From positions 1-21,727 of the IMG/VR virus record IMGVR_UViG_3300020437_000695: DNA of 21,727 bases; one strand, given 5' to 3'. The notes under the pieces are model-generated. The model did not search any database, was not told the DNA's origin, and was given only the letters and a program-made list of their open reading frames with translations. Both the position numbers and the translations under genes were made by a program. Positions within the stretch are counted from its first letter, which is position 1; the number at the start of each line of letters is the position of its first letter. The DNA comes from a virus. Shown here one piece after another: positions 1-6,040 of this stretch.

Positions 1-271
1 TTTTAAATCTTTCTGCAATCCTGTTCATTGCCTGTTCATCAGTTTCTTTTACTGATTCAACAGTACCTTCTGAAACTACAACATTTTCGGGATTGTCTAA
101 TTTAACCCTGATTTTAGGGTTTTTGAATTTGCTCTTTTGAGCATTGACAGTAATAAACCAACTACCGTCTTTTGCTTGTTTCATTTCTGAAACAACTGGA
201 AAAGTACCTTTTACTTTTTCGTTTCTGTAAGTACCTTTTTTTATTTGTGCTACGAACTGATTCTCACTCAT
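1..271 (-). CDS. N-terminal part of an unassigned phage protein (possibly AAA+ ATPase), cut by window edge
   Basis: Ninety codons are visible from ATG at 271; the frame stays open to the left edge, so the C-terminus is missing. GGTGAG lies three bases before the ATG and acts as ribosome binding site. The visible part is a basic, beta-rich segment (residues about 5-66, with GTFPVVSEM and the KIRVKLDNP block), then an acidic linker and the sequence DEQAMNRIAERFK. From memory, marine T4-like phages carry AAA+ (MoxR-like) ATPases with a similar N-terminal domain, in which a D-E-x-x-x-x-R-I-x-x-R-F helix leads into the Walker A core. The core would lie outside this window, so the function is inference. 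It has its own early-type promoter (305-332). Confidence 0.75.
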   Translation of the reverse strand, partial: MSENQFVAQIKKGTYRNEKVKGTFPVVSEMKQAKDGSWFITVNAQKSKFKNPKIRVKLDNPENVVVSEGTVESVKETDEQAMNRIAERFK

Positions 272-304
272 ATTCTCACCTTTCTGTTTAATCATTATGT
301 TTAC

Positions 305-332
305 AATATATCATGATTCTCATATTTGTCAA
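305..332 (-). promoter_or_regulatory. Early sigma-70 promoter P1 (TTGACA-16-TATATT, extended -10)
   Basis: On the minus strand the -35 TTGACA is at 332-327 and the -10 TATATT at 310-305, 16 bp apart, with TGA directly before the -10 (extended TGn). It points at the partial gene starting at 271. It shares AAAAACTTGACA and a GAGAATC-x-TG spacer block with the promoter at 1072-1099. Confidence 0.75.
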
Positions 333-343
333 GTTTTTGACCA

Positions 344-604
344 TTACAACCTTTTCTCGATTTCTTCCAATTGAGCCAAATGTCGGTTATAATTGTCTCT
401 AATTACAACATATTTTTCCCAACTTGCATAATTATGAGTATCTGGTCCTTCTTTATTATTGCGAATCTCTGCACTACCTTTTGCAAGACCTTCGCCAAAT
501 ACCCACCATTCAACAATCTCTTTATTGTCTTCACGATAGGTTACAAAAACTGGATGCCCGACATTTAGGGCATCCTCCAAGGAATTAGATTTAGCTAAAT
601 TCAT
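344..604 (-). CDS. Hypothetical 86-aa protein
   Basis: Short protein of 86 residues starting at ATG 604, with AAGGT about ten bases upstream as a modest ribosome binding site. I do not recognise the family. The N-terminal half looks beta-rich (VGHPVFVTYRED, EIVEWWVFGEG, residues about 15-40). The C-terminal 25 residues (YNRHLAQLEEIEKRL) look like a charged helix. There is no signal peptide, membrane segment or cysteine. It follows the LPD29-like gene by 17 bp and has no promoter of its own, so the two are probably cotranscribed from the promoter at 1072-1099. Its stop lies just upstream of promoter P1. A small early or accessory role is likely from position only. Confidence 0.7.
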   Translation of the reverse strand: MNLAKSNSLEDALNVGHPVFVTYREDNKEIVEWWVFGEGLAKGSAEIRNNKEGPDTHNYASWEKYVVIRDNYNRHLAQLEEIEKRL

Positions 605-621
605 ATTATATTACCTTTTAA

Positions 622-1041
622 TTAAGCCGCCTTAAGAACGTAAGGCTTATTCCATTTACCAACATTGATATGCACATAAAATGCAGTATCAAAATAATCA
701 ATCATTGCATCTGAGTTATCGTAATATGCTCGACCACCTTCTGCTTTAGCAGGTGCAGTATGACAAATATCTTTTATGTCATTGAATAATTGTTCATGTT
801 TACCATAAAAATGTGTATGATAATGATTGATTTGAGCATGACCATCGAACTTTTGAACTCGTCCACTGTACTTGTCGGTCATATCCATTGAACCGTCAAA
901 GAAATCTATATTACCTTCCATAATAGAAACACTGACACTTGAATGATGGTCACGTGTTACTGAAAATTTTAGATTTTTACCGAACTTTTCTTTAAGTGCT
1001 TTACGAACTTCTTTAACTTCGTTTGTTGAAATATAAGCCAT
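622..1041 (-). CDS. LPD29-like domain protein (139 aa)
   Basis: Starts at ATG 1041 with AGAGG eight bases upstream. The opening MAYISTNEVKEVRKALKEKF followed by LKFSVTRDHHSSVSVSI resembles the LPD29 domain (large polyvalent protein-associated domain 29): a helix of the form ST-x-E-V-x-x-x-x-R-x-x-L-K, then paired beta strands with a Ser/His-rich turn. The C-terminal YFDTAFYVHINVGKWNKPYVL (residues about 115-135) also fits what I remember of the family. LPD29 proteins are small stand-alone phage or plasmid proteins or parts of large polyvalent proteins, and their biochemical role is not established. The residues HYHTHFYGKH near the middle are His-rich and could bind metal, but that is speculation. 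First gene behind promoter P2. Confidence 0.75.
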   Translation of the reverse strand: MAYISTNEVKEVRKALKEKFGKNLKFSVTRDHHSSVSVSIMEGNIDFFDGSMDMTDKYSGRVQKFDGHAQINHYHTHFYGKHEQLFNDIKDICHTAPAKAEGGRAYYDNSDAMIDYFDTAFYVHINVGKWNKPYVLKAA

Positions 1042-1071
1042 ATTAAGTACCTCTCTCTTGATTACTTAATT

Positions 1072-1099
1072 ATAATAGCACGATTCTCGATTCTGTCAA
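1072..1099 (-). promoter_or_regulatory. Early sigma-70 promoter P2 (TTGACA-16-TATTAT, extended -10)
   Basis: On the minus strand a consensus -35 TTGACA is at 1099-1094 and -10 TATTAT at 1077-1072, with TGC directly before the -10. Expected leader to the ATG at 1041 is about 25 nt. The TATAAT three bases further on gives a less good 19-bp spacing. Confidence 0.8.
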
Positions 1100-1114
1100 G
1101 TTTTTCGACTTGAA

Positions 1115-1411
1115 TTAGTCGTTATTTTTCGGCATTTTTACCCAACGATTTATTGGAGTACCTTTTCTATTAGTATATTCTACTCTTAATCTAGTTGTTC
1201 CTTTAGGAGCAGAACCTGCCACGGATTTAAATACTTTCTTTAATCCTAAACCTTCTTTTTCTTCTGAGAATTCTTTATCGTCTGTGATTTTTATTTTGAT
1301 TTTTCTAGTCATATAGTTGTCTCTGGCCCAGAGACATTCGCATTCATCGATTGGTTCGCCACATATTGGACAATCTTCCCAATCTGGCAAGTCATCGGGC
1401 CAGGGACTCAA
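1115..1411 (-). CDS. Small zinc-ribbon-like protein, start uncertain
   Basis: Open frame of 98 codons if read from TTG at 1411, eight bases after the stop of the winged-helix gene. The N-terminal part has a probable zinc knuckle, CPICGEPIDECEC (C14, C17, C24, C26), after an acidic/Trp-rich start. The rest is a basic, beta-rich domain (MTRKIKIKITDD, then TRLRVEYTNRKG) ending in NND. The TTG has no ribosome binding site at the right distance, so reinitiation after the upstream stop may be needed. The only in-frame ATG (codon 34, 1312-1310) would drop the cysteines and also has a poor binding site. The cysteine pattern in frame argues that the N-terminal part is translated. A 19-bp palindrome (1318-1336) lies in the coding sequence just before that ATG. 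Confidence 0.6.
   Translation of the reverse strand: MSPWPDDLPDWEDCPICGEPIDECECLWARDNYMTRKIKIKITDDKEFSEEKEGLGLKKVFKSVAGSAPKGTTRLRVEYTNRKGTPINRWVKMPKNND
1318..1336. repeat. 19-bp palindrome (9-bp arms, 1-nt centre)
   Basis: TGTCTCTGG and CCAGAGACA flank a single base at 1327 with no mismatch. It lies inside the zinc-ribbon gene, five bases before its internal ATG. It could be an operator for a dimeric DNA-binding protein or an RNA hairpin (TGTCTCTG/CAGAGACA with a 3-nt loop). Confidence 0.7.
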
Positions 1412-1419
1412 GTTATTGT

Positions 1420-1731
1420 TTACCCAAACACCTTTTCGTTAGCTAGAGCCTTGTAACCTGCGGCTACGACTCTTCTTAAAGGAGCTCCCATTTTGTAGAT
1501 AGTTTTACCATTTTTGCTTTTATTAGCATATATGGCGTATCCTTTCATTCTTAATGCGGATACTGTCGCTCTAGGGTTAGCAATAGAAAATCTGTGTTTC
1601 ATTGCTGATTCCGTTAAAGCCTCTCCATCTTTAAGAGCATTAACTAGTCTTGTTTGTTTAGTTGTTTTCATCGTTTCTCCTTTTTCATTTGAAAAAGATT
1701 TTTTTGTACTCAAGTTTAACCAATTAAACAT
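1420..1731 (-). CDS. Winged-helix/HTH-type small phage protein
   Basis: Open frame of 103 codons from ATG 1731, where AAGGAGG sits four bases upstream, an excellent ribosome binding site. A second in-frame ATG (codon 21, 1671) also has AAGGAG in front of it. From codon 21 the protein reads MKTTKQTRLVNALKDGEALT, then AMKHRFSIANPRATVSALRM and a basic hairpin YAIYANKSKNGKTIYKMG. This is a helix-turn-helix with wing, like small proteins I remember from marine T4-like phages (about 80-90 residues, ending VVAAGYKAL). It probably binds DNA; the target is unknown. The longer form adds an unlike 20-residue N-terminus. It is the first gene behind promoter P3. Confidence 0.8.
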   Translation of the reverse strand: MFNWLNLSTKKSFSNEKGETMKTTKQTRLVNALKDGEALTESAMKHRFSIANPRATVSALRMKGYAIYANKSKNGKTIYKMGAPLRRVVAAGYKALANEKVFG

Positions 1732-1755
1732 AGTACCTCCTTTTCGTTAGGATAT

Positions 1756-1784
1756 AGAATATCATAAATCGAAGGTATTGTCAA
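1756..1784 (-). promoter_or_regulatory. Early sigma-70 promoter P3 (TTGACA-17-TATTCT, extended -10)
   Basis: On the minus strand the -35 TTGACA is at 1784-1779 and -10 TATTCT at 1761-1756, spacer 17 bp, with TGA before the -10. The -35 is again preceded by AAAAC. It faces the winged-helix gene and lies back to back with a plus-strand late promoter. Confidence 0.75.
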
Positions 1785-1814
1785 GTTTTAATTTTTGTTG
1801 GAATCCCTGGCTTT

Positions 1815-1822
1815 TATAAATA
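1815..1822 (+). promoter_or_regulatory. Plus-strand T4-type late promoter TATAAATA
   Basis: A perfect match to the T4 late -10 octamer TATAAATA, and the only one I found on the plus strand. In T4 the start point lies about six bases downstream, here at or inside the ATG at 1827 of the 39-aa ORF. The transcript would run into nrdB in antisense. Confidence 0.55.
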
Positions 1823-1826
1823 CAAT

Positions 1827-1946
1827 ATGAGAAATTTAGCCCAAGAAATAGACCAATTTTCATTTGTCATAGGAATGGCCTATGGTGCGTTCACACTTTT
1901 AATGATAATACTGTTCGTTTGGCTAATGATTCGTATGAATCGTTAA
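1827..1946 (+). CDS. Small single-pass membrane peptide (39 aa), opposite strand
   Basis: ATG at 1827, TAA at 1944-1946, 39 residues. The peptide begins MRNLAQEIDQFSF, then has a long hydrophobic helix from about residue 13 to 35 (FVIGMAYGAFTLLMIILFVW and following), and ends RMNR. This fits a single transmembrane segment with a short polar N-terminus and a basic C-terminus. It is the only plausible plus-strand gene in the window. TATAAATA lies four bases before the ATG, so the mRNA would be leaderless or nearly so; no ribosome binding site is visible. Its TAA overlaps the nrdB stop (minus strand TAA, 1945-1943) tail to tail. The family is unknown to me. An alternative reading is that the promoter makes only antisense RNA to the nrd operon. 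Confidence 0.5.
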   Translation: MRNLAQEIDQFSFVIGMAYGAFTLLMIILFVWLMIRMNR

Positions 1947-3073
1947 AGAGATAAACCACCAAATGTCTTTTTATCAACATCTTGCTTAACGCCACCAATA
2001 ACATAGCTTGAAATTTCAGTTTCTTGAGGAGCCACTTGTACTTCTGCACCTGCAATCCACTTTTGTGTCCAAGGTAATGGGTTAGCTTGTGTTACTTTAT
2101 ATGGACATTTTAATCCAACTGCGGTCATACGTTTACAACAAATCCACTCAATATAATTATCAAGTAATTGTGCGTTTAGACCAATCATTGAACCATCTTT
2201 AAACAAGTATTGAGCCCATGCTTTTTCTTGTTCTACTGCATCTACAAACATTTTGATACATTCATCTTCTGTTTCTTTTGCAATTTTGATGTAGTCTTTA
2301 TCATCTTTTGGAAGTAATTTTAATAGTGTTTGTGTACTTGCTAAGTGTAAGTTTTCGTCACGTGCAATTAACTTGATAATTTTTGCGTTACCTTCCATTT
2401 TCTTTAATTCTGCAAATGCCCATGAACATGCAAAAGAAACATAGAAACGTACACCTTCAAGAATATTAACACTCATTAAAGTTTTGTAAAGAGACTTTTT
2501 AATTTCGTATTTTGAGATTTTTACCTTTTTACCATTTACTGTATGATTACCTTCTCCTAAAAGATTGTAATAACCTGTCATTTCAATTAGTTCATCATAG
2601 TTTTTAGAAATATCATCTGCACAATCAACGATTTCACCAATGTCCATCATTTCATCAAATACTTTTGATGGATCTGCATAAACATTTCTAATGATATGTG
2701 TATATGAACGTGAATGAATCGTTTCACTAAATGTCCAAGTTTGAATCCATGCTTCCAGTTCAGGTATAGAAACAATAGGAGAGAACGCCTCAACTGGTGC
2801 CCTACCTTGTACTGAGTCTAAAAGAATTTGTCTTTTTAAGTTTGAAGTAAAGATATGTCTTTCATGGTCTGTTAAGTTTTTAAAATCGTTTGCATCTTTC
2901 AATACATCAACTTCTTCTGGTCTCCAGAAAAAACCTAACTGCTTATCTGTTAGCTTATCAAACTGTTTATACTTTAGCATATCATATCGCTGAATATTTA
3001 CGCCGCCTGATGGATCCAAAAATGCTAATGCCTTTGTATGATCCGTTTTATTCTCTGAATTAAAAACTGACAT
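1943..3073 (-). CDS. nrdB: Ribonucleoside-diphosphate reductase, class Ia beta subunit
   Basis: NrdB carries the di-iron centre and tyrosyl radical that NrdA uses to reduce ribonucleoside diphosphates to deoxy forms for phage DNA synthesis. The protein has 376 residues, the usual length (E. coli NrdB 376). All expected metal ligands are visible by alignment to E. coli: D86 (LLDSVQGR), E117 and H120 (FSETIHS), E206, E240 and H243 (ARDENLH), plus radical tyrosine Y124 (SYTH). This makes it a normal, active-looking tyrosyl-radical enzyme. The C-terminal tail KKTFGGLSL would be the NrdA-binding peptide. Start ATG 3073 has AGGAAG upstream. It is last in the gp32-to-nrdB block, 10 bp after the unknown 197-aa gene, and its stop overlaps a small convergent ORF. 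Confidence 0.97.
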   Translation of the reverse strand: MSVFNSENKTDHTKALAFLDPSGGVNIQRYDMLKYKQFDKLTDKQLGFFWRPEEVDVLKDANDFKNLTDHERHIFTSNLKRQILLDSVQGRAPVEAFSPIVSIPELEAWIQTWTFSETIHSRSYTHIIRNVYADPSKVFDEMMDIGEIVDCADDISKNYDELIEMTGYYNLLGEGNHTVNGKKVKISKYEIKKSLYKTLMSVNILEGVRFYVSFACSWAFAELKKMEGNAKIIKLIARDENLHLASTQTLLKLLPKDDKDYIKIAKETEDECIKMFVDAVEQEKAWAQYLFKDGSMIGLNAQLLDNYIEWICCKRMTAVGLKCPYKVTQANPLPWTQKWIAGAEVQVAPQETEISSYVIGGVKQDVDKKTFGGLSL

Positions 3074-3083
3074 TTTTTTCTTC

Positions 3084-3677
3084 CTATTTTCCTACTTTAC
3101 TATTTATTCTATCCTTAAAGTTAATTATGGACTCTATTACTTGAAAAGGCACAGAATCAACTTCTCTTTTTGGATCATATACTTCTTGTCTTACTGACAT
3201 AAAGACTATATTTTTATTATCTTTATACATCTGCAACAAATCAGGATCCACTGGTTCATTGCTTAACTCTGTTACTTTGTTTGCTATTTCTAGCATCCAA
3301 TTATTTTGTACATTATCGCATAAGTATTTTACAATATCTTTCCAATATGTACAATCAAGGAGATTTTCTTCGATTTTGTTATTTGAAATATGCAACATGC
3401 ATAAATTTCTATTTGCTCTTTTAACCCATGTTTCTAAAAATGTTGCATAGTCTTCAAATTTTACTGTATTAGATACTTTTAAATCTATAAAATTAAAAAC
3501 ATCTTCAAAGTCATCGTAAAATATTTCTCCTAAATCTTCTGCTTCATTTGTATGTTCACATGTCTTAAACCATTTTAATTTATGACTTAAATCTGGGCTT
3601 TTTGCCCATGGGTCATTGTCTATATGCCAAACAGGTCTATAACAAAGTCTACTTTCTTTTCTCCATTGTTCATTCAT
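3084..3677 (-). CDS. Unknown 197-aa protein between nrdA and nrdB
   Basis: I do not recognise this protein. ATG at 3677 overlaps the nrdA stop as TAATG and has no Shine-Dalgarno, so translation is probably coupled to nrdA. A TTG twelve bases upstream is possible but less likely. The predicted protein of 197 residues starts MNEQWRKESRLCYRPVW, is rich in acidic and aromatic residues (an FYDDFEDVFNF stretch near residue 55), and has five or so scattered cysteines with no clear zinc pattern. The C-terminal half looks helical. There is no membrane segment or signal peptide. The position inside the nrd operon suggests a role in nucleotide metabolism or control of the reductase, or a free-standing gene inserted there; the sequence itself does not decide. 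Confidence 0.85.
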   Translation of the reverse strand: MNEQWRKESRLCYRPVWHIDNDPWAKSPDLSHKLKWFKTCEHTNEAEDLGEIFYDDFEDVFNFIDLKVSNTVKFEDYATFLETWVKRANRNLCMLHISNNKIEENLLDCTYWKDIVKYLCDNVQNNWMLEIANKVTELSNEPVDPDLLQMYKDNKNIVFMSVRQEVYDPKREVDSVPFQVIESIINFKDRINSKVGK

Positions 3678-5983
3678 TAAATCACACAAGATTCACAATA
3701 ATCATCATACTGTTCATCTGTTTCAAAATCTTCTCTCGTTTTCTTTTCATCTTCCTGATGAACATCGATTTCACCTTGTCCATCAAACGTATTAAAATAG
3801 TATAACTGTTTACCACCGTATTTGTAAAACATAATAAGGTGTTGTAACATTACACTCATTGGTATTTTTTCGTCTTCAAAGAAGATAGGATTATAACTTG
3901 TATTTACACTAATACCTTGGTCTATGTATTTCTGTAAAACAGCCATAATCTTTAAGTATCCTTCTGGAGACTTTTGATCCCATAGTAATTCGTATTTATT
4001 CTTTAACTTGTGAATCCCGGGTACAACTTGCTTTAAAACACCATGTTTTGATTGCTTAACACTAACCATACTTCTTGGTGGTTCTATACCGTTGGTTGAA
4101 TTTGATATCTGTGCTGATGTTTCAGCAGGCATCAAAGCCATTAATGTACTATTACGAATACCATGTTCTTTTAAACTCTTACGTAATTCTTTCCATTTTC
4201 TTCTTTCTTTATGTTTGACTAATTCATCAACATCTGTCTTACGTGTATCTGATGGCACTATACCGTTACCATATCTTGTTTCTAAACTTTTTGGACATGC
4301 ACCTTTTTCTTTTGCTAATTCGTTAGATGCTTTAATAAGATAATAAGACCATGCCTCTGCCCATTCATCAACTAATTCTAAATCAGGATCTGAGTAATTT
4401 GTATCATTCTTAGCTAACCAATAAGCAAAGTTAATGATACCAATACCAAGAGGTCTTCTATTGTTTGTTGATATCTCAGCCGCTAATACTGGATATTTTT
4501 GATAATCTAATAATGCATCAAGTCCTCTTACGGCTAGTTCACATGGTTTCCTAAAATCTTTTGGTGTTCTGATATTACCCCAATTAATAGCACTCAAAGT
4601 ACACAATGAAATTTCACCTTCTTCATCTGTAATAGATGTTAATGGTTTAGTTGGTAAATTAATTTCACAACAAAGATTTGATTGTCTGATAGGTGCTTTT
4701 TCTGGTAAAAATGAACCATGGTCATTTGCATGATCCACATTCATTAAATAAATTCTTCCTGTATTCTTTCTTTCATTCATAAAGATAGAAAACAATTCTA
4801 ATGCAGGAATAGTTTTCTTTCTTAATCTTGTATTACGTTCTGCTTTTTCATATAATTCTCTAAACTTATCTTGGTCTTCAAAGAAAGCATTATATAGACC
4901 AGGAACATCACTTGGAGAAAATAAAGTAATATTTTCACCAGCAATCAATCTTTCATACATAAGTTTATTAAATTGTACACCATAATCCATATGACGTACA
5001 CGATTATCTTCTGTACCTTTATTATTTTTTAGAACAAGTAAGTCTTCAACTTCGTAATGCCAAATAGGATAATACAAAGTTGCCGCTCCACCACGTACTC
5101 CGCCTTGCGAACAAGATTTTACACTTGCTTGAAATAGTTTATAAAAAGGAATAACTCCTGTATGACTAGCATCACCATTTCGAATTGGAGAGTTAATAGC
5201 ACGAATACTACCAGCACCAATACCGATACCTGCTTTTTGAGAAACATATTTTACAACTGAACTTGAGGTAGCATTTATAGAATCAAGAGAGTCATCTGTT
5301 TCAATCAAAACGCAACTTGAGAATTGTCTTTGTGGTGTTCTTACGCCTGCCATAACAGGAGTTGGTAAAGAAATATCAAAATTACTAATTGCATCATAAT
5401 AATCTTTTACGTATTTTAATCTAATATCTTTTTCATATGAACTGAATAATGTAGCCGCAATAAGCATGTATGCAATCTGAGGTGTTTCATATAGTCTTCC
5501 AGTAACTCTATTTTGTACTAGATACTTACCACGAAACTGTTCCATACCTACATATGCGATATCGAAATCTCTATCATGTTTTATATACGAATTGATTTCG
5601 TCCCATTCTTCTTTTGAATAATCTTCTAATAATGCTGAATCATAAAAGCCTTCTTTGACGTTTGTTTCTACAACCTTTAGAATATGCCAAGGCTCAAAAT
5701 CACCATATACCATTTTTCTTATATGATAATTAACTAGATTTCCTGCAACCCATTGATAGTTTGGAGTTTCTTCCGAGATTAAATCAGATGCCGCCTTAAT
5801 TAGTGTCTCTTGAACTTCTTCGCTTTTGATACCATCATAAAACTGTATATGGGATTTTAATTCTACTTCACTTGCACTAACACCTGCTATATCTTCACAA
5901 GCAAACATTACTACTTTGTGCATTTTTTCCAAGTCTAACGGTTCTTTCTTGCCGTCCCTTTTTTCTACTTGAATTTTCGTCAT
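3677..5983 (-). CDS. nrdA: Ribonucleoside-diphosphate reductase, class Ia alpha subunit
   Basis: Catalytic subunit, 768 residues (E. coli 761). An N-terminal ATP-cone domain is present (residues about 4-94, VEKRDGKKEPLDLEKMHKVV), so allosteric activity control by ATP/dATP is possible. Active-site residues align one position before E. coli: C224 (FSSCV), N436, C438 and E440 (SNLCCEI), C461 (LCTLSA). The radical-transfer tyrosine pair is in KQLYYFNTFDG. The C-terminal redox pair is CESC (C763, C766), a CxxC spacing instead of the CxxxxC of E. coli. Start ATG 5983 has GGGAG seven bases upstream. Downstream is the coupled unknown gene and then nrdB. Together they supply dNDPs during replication. 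Confidence 0.97.
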   Translation of the reverse strand: MTKIQVEKRDGKKEPLDLEKMHKVVMFACEDIAGVSASEVELKSHIQFYDGIKSEEVQETLIKAASDLISEETPNYQWVAGNLVNYHIRKMVYGDFEPWHILKVVETNVKEGFYDSALLEDYSKEEWDEINSYIKHDRDFDIAYVGMEQFRGKYLVQNRVTGRLYETPQIAYMLIAATLFSSYEKDIRLKYVKDYYDAISNFDISLPTPVMAGVRTPQRQFSSCVLIETDDSLDSINATSSSVVKYVSQKAGIGIGAGSIRAINSPIRNGDASHTGVIPFYKLFQASVKSCSQGGVRGGAATLYYPIWHYEVEDLLVLKNNKGTEDNRVRHMDYGVQFNKLMYERLIAGENITLFSPSDVPGLYNAFFEDQDKFRELYEKAERNTRLRKKTIPALELFSIFMNERKNTGRIYLMNVDHANDHGSFLPEKAPIRQSNLCCEINLPTKPLTSITDEEGEISLCTLSAINWGNIRTPKDFRKPCELAVRGLDALLDYQKYPVLAAEISTNNRRPLGIGIINFAYWLAKNDTNYSDPDLELVDEWAEAWSYYLIKASNELAKEKGACPKSLETRYGNGIVPSDTRKTDVDELVKHKERRKWKELRKSLKEHGIRNSTLMALMPAETSAQISNSTNGIEPPRSMVSVKQSKHGVLKQVVPGIHKLKNKYELLWDQKSPEGYLKIMAVLQKYIDQGISVNTSYNPIFFEDEKIPMSVMLQHLIMFYKYGGKQLYYFNTFDGQGEIDVHQEDEKKTREDFETDEQYDDYCESCVI

Positions 5984-6003
5984 TCTTATCTCCCTATCCT
6001 CTA

Positions 6004-6032
6004 TATAATGGCTCTCTTATTTAACCATTATA
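6004..6032 (-). repeat. Inverted repeat between uvsY and nrdA
   Basis: TATAATGG (6004-6011) and CCATTATA (6025-6032) are perfect 8-bp arms around a 13-nt loop, in the nrdA leader about 20 bases before its start. The minus-strand arm contains TATAAT, but no matching -35 stands at 16-18 bp. The likely meaning is an mRNA hairpin or an operator. Confidence 0.55.
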
Positions 6033-6040
6033 ATAGATTC

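Noticed and set aside
1106-1121. Small inverted repeat CGACT...AGTCG at the end of the zinc-ribbon gene as a terminator
   Set aside because: Only five pairs, and on the transcribed strand it is followed by A residues, not T.
1409-1431. Programmed -1 frameshift joining the winged-helix and zinc-ribbon genes
   Set aside because: The frames would fit a -1 shift, but GTG TTT GGG TAA is not a good slippery heptamer and no stimulating structure is near; reinitiation is simpler.
6027-6032. TATAAT in front of nrdA as a sigma-70 promoter
   Set aside because: No -35-like hexamer at 15-19 bp; kept only as part of an inverted repeat.
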